Positions 43,212 to 50,619 of a DNA stretch of 64,000 bases are shown here, piece after piece (within the stretch, counting starts at the first letter, position 1; each line of letters opens with the position of its first letter). Below the pieces are notes generated by a model that was not told the origin of the DNA, did not search any database, and saw only the letters and a list, made by a program, of their open reading frames with translations. Source of the stretch: CAVVAL01 sp963742725 (lineage in GTDB: Bacteria > Actinomycetota > Actinomycetes > Mycobacteriales > Cryptosporangiaceae); assembly GCA_963742725.1 (NCBI GenBank), contig CAVUMX010000001.1, forward strand, positions 1,674,001 to 1,738,000, written 5' to 3'. A program made the translations under genes and the position numbers.

Positions 43212-43254
43212 TTGGGGTGGGATCAGGGAGCCAGGCTCCGCGATCCCACCCCAA
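43212..43254 (-). terminator. Terminator-like hairpin after the DUF4255 gene
   Basis: TTGGGGTGGGATC (43212-43224) pairs perfectly with GATCCCACCCCAA (43242-43254). The loop itself contains GGAGCC/GGCTCC, so a nested stem may form. It lies 17 nt beyond the stop of the cap gene on the minus strand and likely ends or attenuates that transcript, making the acidic genes a separate unit. Confidence 0.78.
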
Positions 43255-43271
43255 ACTGCCGATCTGCTCGG

Positions 43272-44807
43272 CTAGGCCGGATCATCGCCCTCGGCCGGAC
43301 GCCGTCCGCCCGCAGGCTTTCCACCCTTCGCCGGCTTGGACGCCGGACGCTCCGTACCGCCCGCCTTCGGAGGCTCCGCCGCGGCCTCGCTGCCGGCCTC
43401 GGGTCCAGCCAGCTTGGGCGGGGCAGACGACCCTGCGTCAGCCGGCGCGGTGGCCGGTGCGCTGGCGGATGGCGTCGCGGGAACATCGCTGCCCGGCTTG
43501 GCGCCGGCGGGCGAGGCAGTCGGTGGAGCTGCGGGGCGGGCGGGCGCCGACGGTGCCGCCGAGGCACCTCCAGCGGATGGTCCCGCCGGGGAGCTGCCGG
43601 CGGGCGGTGCGCCACCGGCGGCCGGGGTGCTGCCGGGCGGCGGGGTGCTGCCGGCGGGTGGTGCGGCGGCGGCCGACGGGGCGTTTTGGGGCCGGGCGGG
43701 CGCGGGGCGGGCGGCGGGTTGGCCGCTGGCGGCTGTCAGCACCTTGACCAGGGCGGCTTGGGCCTGGGCGAGCATCGCCTGGCTCTGCGCTGCCTGTGCC
43801 AGTGCCGCCTGGGCCAGCGCGATCGGGTTGACGGGCGGTCGCTGGCCAGGGGCACCGCCCGGCGCTCCAGCGCCCGCCGGTCTCGCCTGCGGTGCGCCAC
43901 CACCCGGCGCACCGGCAGCAGGACCGCCGCCAGCCCCAGGGCCGCCGGCTTGGGCTGCCCGCGCGGCCTCGGCCATCGCCTGCTGCTGCGCCTGCCGCAC
44001 CGCACTCGGCGCTGCCTTTCCCGCCGGGCTCGGATCCGGCGCGGGCCGCCCCCCAGGCGCCGGCCTTCCGCCGCCCGCCGCACCACCCGGCCCACCGCCC
44101 CCGCCCGGCCCACCACCCGGCGCACCACCACCACCCGGCGCACCACCCCCACCCGGTCCGCCAGGTCCCGCCGGTCCGCCGGGCCGGCCCGGGCCCGCGG
44201 GGGCTCCAGCGCCGGCTGGGACGGGGCGGCCCTCGACCCGTTCCGCCCCGTTCACCGACAGGGTCACCGGTTTGGCGACCGGCGGGGCGAGGGGCAGCGG
44301 CATCTTGCCGAAGATCGGGACGGTGACGACGACTTCGAGGCTCATCTTGAGTTCGCCGGCGAGGTTCTGGAGCATGCCGCGCTTCATGCCGTCGGCGACG
44401 CTCAGGAGAACAACATGGCCGGACCCGGCGAGTTCCTCCGGTAGGTGCTGCGCCGGGATGGTCTCGTACTCGCTCAGCCCGGCGAGGACGCACGCCAGTA
44501 CCTGATGTTCCAGCGGCACCTTCGGCGCCCAGACGGTGAGCGCGTAGTACAGGTCGTACCGGCGAGGCGGGGGGCGACGTTCCAGGAGCTTGCCGTTGTC
44601 GTCCCGGATCTCGGTGAACATGACCTCGCGGCGGTGCATGTTCTCGCGCACGTCGTAGAGGTACAGGTTCACGACGATGCCCTTGATCTGCTGGATCCAC
44701 GGGCGGTTGGGCGCGTCGAAGGCCACCGCCACCGGCGCGTCCGCGAGTACCTCGGTGCGCAGCAGGGACAGCAGTGCCTTGTCCGTCTCCAGGATCACAC
44801 GGTCCAC
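43272..44807 (-). CDS. DUF4255 tail-terminator/cap protein with Gly/Pro-rich extension
   Basis: A 511-residue protein. Residues 1-180 are the DUF4255 (Afp16/Pvc16 N-terminal) domain that closes the distal end of tube and sheath (DRVILETDKALLSLLRTEVL, IVVNLYLYDVRENMHRREV, YDLYYALTVWAPKVPLEHQV). Residues 190-511 are low complexity: a Gly run with APGGGGAPGGG, then Ala/Gln helix-like (QQQAMAEAARAAQAGGP), then Pro/Ala/Ser to the end. Usual cap proteins lack so long a tail. It is probably the first gene of the minus-strand CIS block and is divergent from 44950-45738 across 142 bp. Confidence 0.9.
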   Translation of the reverse strand: MDRVILETDKALLSLLRTEVLADAPVAVAFDAPNRPWIQQIKGIVVNLYLYDVRENMHRREVMFTEIRDDNGKLLERRPPPRRYDLYYALTVWAPKVPLEHQVLACVLAGLSEYETIPAQHLPEELAGSGHVVLLSVADGMKRGMLQNLAGELKMSLEVVVTVPIFGKMPLPLAPPVAKPVTLSVNGAERVEGRPVPAGAGAPAGPGRPGGPAGPGGPGGGGAPGGGGAPGGGPGGGGGPGGAAGGGRPAPGGRPAPDPSPAGKAAPSAVRQAQQQAMAEAARAAQAGGPGAGGGPAAGAPGGGAPQARPAGAGAPGGAPGQRPPVNPIALAQAALAQAAQSQAMLAQAQAALVKVLTAASGQPAARPAPARPQNAPSAAAAPPAGSTPPPGSTPAAGGAPPAGSSPAGPSAGGASAAPSAPARPAAPPTASPAGAKPGSDVPATPSASAPATAPADAGSSAPPKLAGPEAGSEAAAEPPKAGGTERPASKPAKGGKPAGGRRPAEGDDPA

Positions 44808-44949
44808 GGTGACGCCCCCGGCACCGGCACGGCAGGGCCCACCACACCGACCGTTCGGACCGACGTCCTGCCTGTTGGGGCAGGGGCTCGCGCGGCTGTG
44901 TCACTGTTGTGGCCGTTAATGGGGGGTGGCACGACCCGGGGAGTGAACC

Positions 44950-45738
44950 ATGGAACGGAAGACCTGCCCGGCCTGCGGGCATGACCTGGCGGCTGGGGCC
45001 GCCTGCCAGCAGTGCGCTGAGGGGCGCACCGTCGTGCTGACCGACGAGGAACGCACGATGCTGCTCACCGATCGCAAGCCGACCCCGGGCCGCGAGCCGG
45101 ACGACAAGAAGCCCGACCTCGACGACGAGAAGACCGTCGTCGCCAACCTGACCCTGGACGACGAGAAGACAGTGATCGCCGACATCGAACACGACGACCA
45201 GAAGACGATGGTCGCGAAGATCGAGCTGGATGACGAGAAGACCGTCATCGCCAACATCGAGCTGGACGACGAGAAGACGGTCATCGCGACCCTCGACGAC
45301 GACCAGCGCACGATGGTCGTGACACCGGACATGCTGCGCCGGCCGGCCACCCCGCCCGCACCGGCACGGCCCGCAGCTCCCACCGCAGCGCCGACGCCGC
45401 CGGCACCGCCCGCGCCCCCCGTAAGGCCAGCGCCGGCACAGCGCCCCGCGCCTGGCATGGGCGCGCCCTCGCCGTCCCCGCAGCACTGGGGCGTCCCCCC
45501 GCACCAGCAGCAGCCCGCGTACGCCGGCTTCCATGAGGAGCCGACGACCACGCTGACCGGCGCACTCCTCGGCGCGCGGGCCCTGCCGCCGCGCGACGTG
45601 CCGAAGACGAGCTACCGGAAGGTGATCCCGGCGCTGATCCTCGCCCTGGTGGTGGCGATCGGAGTGGGCGCGTTCATGACGATCGTCGCGAGCGGCGCCA
45701 TCAAGGACTTCTTCGACCAGATGATCAGCGCGGGTTGA
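44950..45738 (+). CDS. Zinc-ribbon membrane protein with 12-residue Thr repeat
   Basis: A 262-residue protein. It has an N-terminal zinc ribbon (C6, C9, C19, C22) and then an acidic region in which Thr27, 36, 62, 74, 86, 98, 110 and 121 each occur as [K/R]-T-[V/M]-[V/I/L]. Five of them (62-110) are exactly 12 residues apart in DDEKTVIANIEL-type units. A Pro-rich linker follows, and then one transmembrane helix near the C-terminus (VIPALILALVVAIGVGAFMT). The ribbon and repeats should be cytosolic. The repeated Thr in an acidic context suggests multi-site Ser/Thr phosphorylation and FHA-domain binding, which is inferred. It is divergent from the CIS cap gene and may share a promoter region with it. 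Confidence 0.8.
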   Translation: MERKTCPACGHDLAAGAACQQCAEGRTVVLTDEERTMLLTDRKPTPGREPDDKKPDLDDEKTVVANLTLDDEKTVIADIEHDDQKTMVAKIELDDEKTVIANIELDDEKTVIATLDDDQRTMVVTPDMLRRPATPPAPARPAAPTAAPTPPAPPAPPVRPAPAQRPAPGMGAPSPSPQHWGVPPHQQQPAYAGFHEEPTTTLTGALLGARALPPRDVPKTSYRKVIPALILALVVAIGVGAFMTIVASGAIKDFFDQMISAG

Positions 45739-46884
45739 TCAATTCGCCTTGAGCACCGAGGCGATCCTCGTGATCGCCTCGGTGAGGCGCTCGGGGGACG
45801 ACGCGGTGTTCAGCCTGGCGCACCCGACTCCCTCAGCTCCGAACGCCGGTCCGCCGGTGAGCGCGACGCGCGCACGGTCGATCAGCGGGACGGACGGGTC
45901 GTCGCCGAGGTCGTACGCCCGGAAGTCCAGCCAGGTGAGGTACGTGGCGGCCGGCGAGTGGAACCGCACGTCCGGCAACTGCTCGGCCAGGAGCCGCTCG
46001 ACGAGCCGCCGGTTGCCGTCCAGCGCGCCGAGCAGGGTCTCCAGCCACGGTTCGCCGTGCTCGAACGCGGCTTCGTTCGCGACGACGCCGGGCAGACCAG
46101 GCGACCAGTGCAGATCCTCTGTGACGCGCTGGGCGTCGTCCCACGAGTCGGGGCCGGCGACGAGCAGCGCACACTTCAGTCCGGCCAGGTTCCACGCTTT
46201 GGACGCAGACACCAGCGTGACCGCCGCCCGGGCGGCCGGGGCGTCCAGCGACGCGAACGGTATGTGCACGGCGCCGGGGAAGACGAGCGGCGCGTGGATC
46301 TCGTCCACGACGACCCGTACGCCGTAGCGCTCGGCCAGGTCGGCGATGGACTTGAGCTCAGTCCGTCCGAGGACAAGGCCTGTGGGGTTGTGCGGGTTGC
46401 ACAGCAGGTACGCGCGGGCGCCGGCCGCGAAGTCGGCTTCGAGACGGTCCAGGTCGAGCCGGTACCCGTCGGCCGTGAGTGCGAGGGGGCTGGCCACGAC
46501 CTGCCGCTCCACGTCCCGGATGTGTGCGAAGAACGGCGGGTAGACGGGCGTGTTGATCACCACGCCGTCGCCGGGTTCCGTGACGATCCGCAGGATCTCG
46601 GAGACGCCGCGCATGACGTCCGGGAGAGCCAGCATCCGGGCGGGGTCGGGCGACCAGCCGTAGCGGCGGGCGGCGAACTCGGCGAACACCTCGGGCAGCC
46701 GTCCGGGCATGGCGTAGCCGGTGTCGGACGCCGCGACCTGCGCCATCAGCGCGGCCCGGATCGGCTCGGCCAGCTCGACGTCCATCTCGGCGACCCATAA
46801 CGGCAGGACGTCCGGCGGATAGAAGCTGTACTTCGCGCTCCGCCTGCTCGCTAACGCCGCCGGGTCAGCCCAGATGTCCGCCAT
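45739..46884 (-). CDS. MalY/PatB-type PLP-dependent C-S lyase
   Basis: A 381-residue fold-type I aminotransferase-like enzyme, probably a cystathionine beta-lyase that splits cysteine S-conjugates to thiol, pyruvate and ammonia. Characteristic segments are LPLWVAEMDVELAEPIRAAL, VVINTPVYPPFFAHIRDVE, LLCNPHNPTGLVLGRTEL, VVVDEIHAPLVFPGAVHIPF and the PLP-lysine motif SASKAWNLAGLKCALLV. MalY-type proteins share all of these. Its end is one base from the end of the zinc-ribbon gene, so they converge with no gap. It lies 26 bp downstream of the three membrane-protein genes and may be in their operon. Confidence 0.9.
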   Translation of the reverse strand: MADIWADPAALASRRSAKYSFYPPDVLPLWVAEMDVELAEPIRAALMAQVAASDTGYAMPGRLPEVFAEFAARRYGWSPDPARMLALPDVMRGVSEILRIVTEPGDGVVINTPVYPPFFAHIRDVERQVVASPLALTADGYRLDLDRLEADFAAGARAYLLCNPHNPTGLVLGRTELKSIADLAERYGVRVVVDEIHAPLVFPGAVHIPFASLDAPAARAAVTLVSASKAWNLAGLKCALLVAGPDSWDDAQRVTEDLHWSPGLPGVVANEAAFEHGEPWLETLLGALDGNRRLVERLLAEQLPDVRFHSPAATYLTWLDFRAYDLGDDPSVPLIDRARVALTGGPAFGAEGVGCARLNTASSPERLTEAITRIASVLKAN

Positions 46885-46910
46885 ACCCCCATCCTGCTAC
46901 AACCCGGGCA

Positions 46911-47252
46911 CTACAGCTCCGGGACGGGCAGGCCGAGCCGCTCGCACGCCTCCGCCACGTAGTTCAGGCCCTCCCGCGCCACCCGCTCGGCCACCGCGTA
47001 CTCGCCGGCCGTCGTGGAGCGGGCGAGCACCGCGCCGGCGGTGGTCCATCGCTCGGCGGCGTCGTCGAGGAGCCGGACTACGTACGGATCGGCGCCCGGG
47101 TGGACGGTCTCCACGCAGAAGCCGAGCCGTTCGTACGCCGCCCGGGCCCGCGCCTCGCCGCCCTCAACGTCCCGTTTGCGCCCTCCGACCGCCCAGAACG
47201 GCACCAGCGCCCCGGCCACCAGGAGCACGAGACCCACGATCCACGGCGTCAC
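46911..47252 (-). CDS. Small membrane protein with conserved C-terminal helical domain
   Basis: A 113-residue protein with one N-terminal transmembrane helix (TPWIVGLVLLVAGALVPFWA). The C-terminal helical domain LLDDAAERWTTAGAVLARST, TAGEYAVAERVAREGLNYVA, ERLGLPVPEL matches the C-terminus of the first gene in this run (LADAAERYATARDLHDRADT, RLGLPI), implying a shared module. It overlaps the middle gene by 4 bp. Family unknown to me. Confidence 0.75.
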   Translation of the reverse strand: MTPWIVGLVLLVAGALVPFWAVGGRKRDVEGGEARARAAYERLGFCVETVHPGADPYVVRLLDDAAERWTTAGAVLARSTTAGEYAVAERVAREGLNYVAEACERLGLPVPEL

Positions 47253-48145
47253 CGGGCCTCACCGTCCAGAGCCTCGCGTGCCTGCCGCACCCAGATCCGA
47301 GCCATCTCAGGATGCTCAGCCGACGACTCCTCCGCCCACCGGTACCGCTGGACCGCGCGCTCGAACCCCTCGCCCGACAGCCCCCCGGGAAGCGCGGGTT
47401 CCCTGGAAAGTGCCGGCCCTCCGGAAAGCGCCGCCGCGACCGACGCCATCTCGGCCTGCAACTCGGCTCGCACTACCCGCCGGCGGCGGCGCCGGTCCCG
47501 CCAGTGCGCGATCCTCTGGCCGCCTTCGGCGATGTTCGCGAACACGCACCAGGCAACGAACGCGAGGCCGGCCAGCACCCACGCGACGTCCTTCCAGCTG
47601 CCGGTCCTGTCCTCGACAGCACGAGGCGGACGGCCGTAGCGCAGGTCGGCGTCGACGGCAGTGTCGTAGGCGGCGACGAACGCGGTCAGATCGGTGATAG
47701 CGCTGTACGGCTCGTCCATCCGCGCGAACTGCCCGGCGAGGTGGATCTGCGCCGCCCAGCCGGTGCCGGTCATCGTGTCGGGGAGCTCTGCGAACCGTCC
47801 CGCGCACACTGCCGGCGCGGTCACGTCCGAGTAGACGATGCCGAGCGCCAGGGAACGGTCCCAGACGGCGAGTTCGCAGGTCCCCGCCGGGTTGTCGGCG
47901 CCGGCGACCGCAACGACGACGATGCTCCGGTCGCCGACGACGCGTCGGGCGGCGTCCGCATCGAGGATCTTTTGGGCGGATTTGTCCACGTAGACGGAGT
48001 CGTCGGCGAGCGCGACGCGCATGGGGTCGTCCTCCACGATCACGTTCACGACCACCGCTCCGATCGACCCCACGACGATGATGGTCGCGCCGAAGATCAT
48101 CCCGCCGATCCAGGTCCACCGCAGCAGCGCGGCTAGCCAGGTCAC
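47249..48145 (-). CDS. Membrane protein of unknown function, middle gene of trio
   Basis: A 298-residue protein with an N-terminal transmembrane helix (IGGMIFGATIIVVGSIGAVV), an extracytoplasmic domain of about 140 residues with Cys in AGTCELAVWD and APAVCAGRFAE (possible disulfide), a second helix (WVLAGLAFVAWCVFANIA) and a basic cytosolic tail. The tail ends in a helical segment (VQRYRWAEESSAEHPEMARI). It overlaps both neighbours by 4 bp. The domain outside may bind a ligand; I see no enzyme motif. Confidence 0.75.
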   Translation of the reverse strand: MTWLAALLRWTWIGGMIFGATIIVVGSIGAVVVNVIVEDDPMRVALADDSVYVDKSAQKILDADAARRVVGDRSIVVVAVAGADNPAGTCELAVWDRSLALGIVYSDVTAPAVCAGRFAELPDTMTGTGWAAQIHLAGQFARMDEPYSAITDLTAFVAAYDTAVDADLRYGRPPRAVEDRTGSWKDVAWVLAGLAFVAWCVFANIAEGGQRIAHWRDRRRRRRVVRAELQAEMASVAAALSGGPALSREPALPGGLSGEGFERAVQRYRWAEESSAEHPEMARIWVRQAREALDGEAR

Positions 48146-49392
48146 CGCGCACGCGCCCCACGGATCGGCAGGCCGAGCCGGTCGCGGACCACGTCCGTGT
48201 ACGCCTCGCCTTCGACCAGCGTGGCGATGACCGCCTCGAACTCCTCCGGCGTGTCCGCGCGGTCGTGCAGGTCGCGGGCCGTCGCGTACCGCTCGGCGGC
48301 GTCGGCCAGGCGCCGGGCCGAGATCAGGTCATCGCCCGGATCGAGGTCGTGCAGGTCGGCGCCGAGCTTCGCCAGCCGGGACTGGGTCTCCGCCCCGCTC
48401 GTCGCCAGCGACGTGGCCGACGCGATCCGCTCGCGCCTGGTCCGCCGTGCCCAGAACATCAACGAGCCACCTCCTATCAGCACCGTGGCAAGGAGGAACA
48501 CCCATGGCGCCAGGGCGGCGACCGTGCGGCCCGAGTCGATGCCGCTGTCGACGGGCCGTTTCTCGGGCGTCCGTTCGAAAGACATGACCCGGCGCAGGAA
48601 CTGGTGGACGGCGTCGGACGCACTCGACCCCTCGGCGAGCGAACCGGCCGTGACCTGCGCGGCCTGCCCGGCGGCGATCCGGCGTGGCGGCAACCCGGTC
48701 GCGGTCAGCCAGCTCCCCCGCAGCACGATGATCAGCTCGCCGGGGAACGCCGCCGCGAGCGCCGGCAGCAGGTCGGGCTCGCGGTCGCCCGCGAGCGGCC
48801 TCAACCTGACCACCCGGTACGGCGGTTCGCCGGTGAGCCGCGCGGCGATCCGGTCCATGTCGACGCCGATGAGTCCAGGCTCGGCGTAGGCGCGCGACGC
48901 CTTCAGGCCGGCGACGATGGCCGCGACCTGGCCCGGGTCCGGCGGGACGACGGTCGGCCGCCACGGCTCGTGCGTCGCCGGTACACCCCGCAGGTGCCGG
49001 ATCGCCCGGACGACCTCGCGCGTCACGTCGTACCGCTCCAGGAGGTCCCGGTAGTCGGCAGGCCCGGGGGCGAACCATTGGTCGATCGACGCCATCCGTA
49101 CCTGCAACCCCGTCACACGCACCAGCGGACGGGCGTTCGCCGCGGACCACTCGTCCAGCCGCTTCTCCACCGGCTCGTCGTCGTCGGACTTCGCGAGGAA
49201 CGGCCGGACCACGACGGCGACCCGGCTACCCGCCAGCTCGCGCCGCACCACGGCCTGGTCGAACCGCGCGACCGAGCCCGGCGCTATATAGACCGGGTCT
49301 GTCTCCAGCGAAGCCGTGTCCAGCGGGGCAGCCAACGCCGGGGGCCCGATGATCAGCCCGAGAACCGCCGTGGCCAGTAGACGTCTGTACAC
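48142..49392 (-). CDS. Secreted/membrane protein, first gene of trio
   Basis: A 416-residue protein starting at a GTG. It has a signal peptide (RRLLATAVLGLIIGPPALAA), an extracytoplasmic domain of about 270 residues rich in alternating beta/alpha patterns (VAVVVRPFLAKSDDDEPVEK, ELIIVLRGSWLTATGL), a transmembrane helix (APWVFLLATVLIGGGSLMFW), and a cytosolic helical tail with the shared module ARRLADAAERYATARDLHDR and DRLGLPIRGARAR. The outer domain loosely recalls TPM-like or vWA-like folds but has no clear metal motif. It is the promoter-proximal gene of a coupled trio. Confidence 0.75.
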   Translation of the reverse strand: MYRRLLATAVLGLIIGPPALAAPLDTASLETDPVYIAPGSVARFDQAVVRRELAGSRVAVVVRPFLAKSDDDEPVEKRLDEWSAANARPLVRVTGLQVRMASIDQWFAPGPADYRDLLERYDVTREVVRAIRHLRGVPATHEPWRPTVVPPDPGQVAAIVAGLKASRAYAEPGLIGVDMDRIAARLTGEPPYRVVRLRPLAGDREPDLLPALAAAFPGELIIVLRGSWLTATGLPPRRIAAGQAAQVTAGSLAEGSSASDAVHQFLRRVMSFERTPEKRPVDSGIDSGRTVAALAPWVFLLATVLIGGGSLMFWARRTRRERIASATSLATSGAETQSRLAKLGADLHDLDPGDDLISARRLADAAERYATARDLHDRADTPEEFEAVIATLVEGEAYTDVVRDRLGLPIRGARAR

Positions 49393-49524
49393 CTCACCGA
49401 GCGTGCCGCGCCGCCCGCACGCGCAAATCGGGGAGTACCCCCCAGTTTCCCGCCGCCGGCGTCGGCCGGGCCGCCACCGCCGCGCCCCTACCGCTGCCGC
49501 CCGCCGCCAGCGCCCGCCGCGGCC

Positions 49525-50619
49525 CTACCGCCAGGTGCCCGTTGCGGCGAACTCGTCGATCGTGGCGGCGTGCGGCGCCAGGTCGATGTCGCGGTCCGCG
49601 AGCCACGCGTCGTCGTAGTAGGTGTGCGCGTACCGTTCGCCGCCGTCACACAGCAGCGTGACGACGCTCCCGGGCTCGCCGGCCGCCTTCATCTCGGCGA
49701 CCAGCGCGAACGCGCCCCACAGGTTGGTGCCCGTGGACCCGCCGACAGCGCGGCCGAGCATCCGGGTGGCGTAGCGCATGGCCGCGAACGAGGCCGCGTC
49801 CGGTACCCGCACCATGCGGTCGATGACCTGGCCGACGAAGCTGGGCTCGATCCGGGGACGGCCGATGCCTTCGATCCGGGACCCCTTGCCGGTCGTCCAG
49901 CTGGCGTCGTCGTGTGCCCATCCGTCGAAGAAGGCCGAGTTCTCCGGGTCGACGACGAGCAGCTGCGTGTCGTACCGCTGGTACCGGATGTACCGGCCGA
50001 TCGTCGCACTGGTGCCGCCCGTACCGGCCCCGACGACGACCCAGCGCGGTATCGCGTGCCGCTCGCGCGCCATCTGCTCGAAGATCGACTCGGCGATGTT
50101 GTTGTTGCCGCGCCAGTCCGTGGCCCGTTCGGCGTGGGTGAACTGGTCCACGAAGTGGCCCTGGACGTCGTCCGCCAGCCACCGCGCTTCCACGTACACC
50201 TGCGCCGGGTCCTCGACAAGGTGGCAGCGGCCGCCGTAGAACTCGATCAGCGCGATCTTCTCCGGCGATGTGCTCGCCGGCATGACCGCCACGAACGGCA
50301 GCCCCAGCATGCGCGCGAAGTAGGCCTCCGACACCGCCGTCGACCCGCTCGACGCCTCCACGACGGTCGTGCCCTCGCGGATCCATCCGTTGCACAGTCC
50401 ATAGAGGAACAGCGAGCGGGCGAGCCGGTGCTTGAGCGAACCGGTGGGGTGCGTCGACTCGTCCTTGAGGTACAGGTCGATGCCCCAGTCGGGCGGCAGC
50501 GGGAACGACAGCAGGTGCGTGTCGGCGGAGCGGTTGGCGTCCGCGTCCACCTTGCGGACGGCCTCGTTGACCCACGCCCGGGTCTTGGGCGAGCACCGGT
50601 CGAGCGATTCGCCGCTCAT
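49525..50619 (-). CDS. PLP-dependent cysteine synthase family protein (Cds1-like)
   Basis: A 364-residue fold-type II PLP enzyme. The PLP-lysine motif is DESTHPTGSLKHRLARSLF; the phosphate and substrate loops are VVEASSGSTAVSEAYFARML and VVVGAGTGGTSATIGRYI. Length and the HPTGSLKHR motif match the actinobacterial L-cysteine desulfhydrase/cysteine-synthase-like group rather than CysK. Substrate is uncertain; sulfide release from cysteine is plausible. The ATG overlaps the upstream dehydratase stop (ATGA), so the two are coupled; the frame extends upstream only as overlap. Confidence 0.88.
   Translation of the reverse strand: MSGESLDRCSPKTRAWVNEAVRKVDADANRSADTHLLSFPLPPDWGIDLYLKDESTHPTGSLKHRLARSLFLYGLCNGWIREGTTVVEASSGSTAVSEAYFARMLGLPFVAVMPASTSPEKIALIEFYGGRCHLVEDPAQVYVEARWLADDVQGHFVDQFTHAERATDWRGNNNIAESIFEQMARERHAIPRWVVVGAGTGGTSATIGRYIRYQRYDTQLLVVDPENSAFFDGWAHDDASWTTGKGSRIEGIGRPRIEPSFVGQVIDRMVRVPDAASFAAMRYATRMLGRAVGGSTGTNLWGAFALVAEMKAAGEPGSVVTLLCDGGERYAHTYYDDAWLADRDIDLAPHAATIDEFAATGTWR

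Larger units (their letters stand above)
42900..43271. other. Non-coding gap upstream of the acidic genes
   Basis: A 372-bp gap between the acidic-protein start and the cap gene's stop. It holds the probable promoter side of the acidic genes (42900-43000), dispersed-repeat copy D (43115-43181) and a hairpin (43212-43254). I see no coding sequence with a ribosome site; short frames here (for example 42883-43254) share none of the codon bias of the neighbours. Confidence 0.7.

Noticed and set aside
42883..43254. Small gene in the gap beyond the acidic gene
   Set aside because: It overlaps the repeat and the hairpin and lacks a ribosome site and typical codon use.
30192..44807. Prophage
   Set aside because: Only tail-like genes are present. 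There is no capsid, portal, terminase, integrase, lysis cassette or attachment repeat, and DUF4255, DUF6760 and gpI/gpJ order are eCIS traits.
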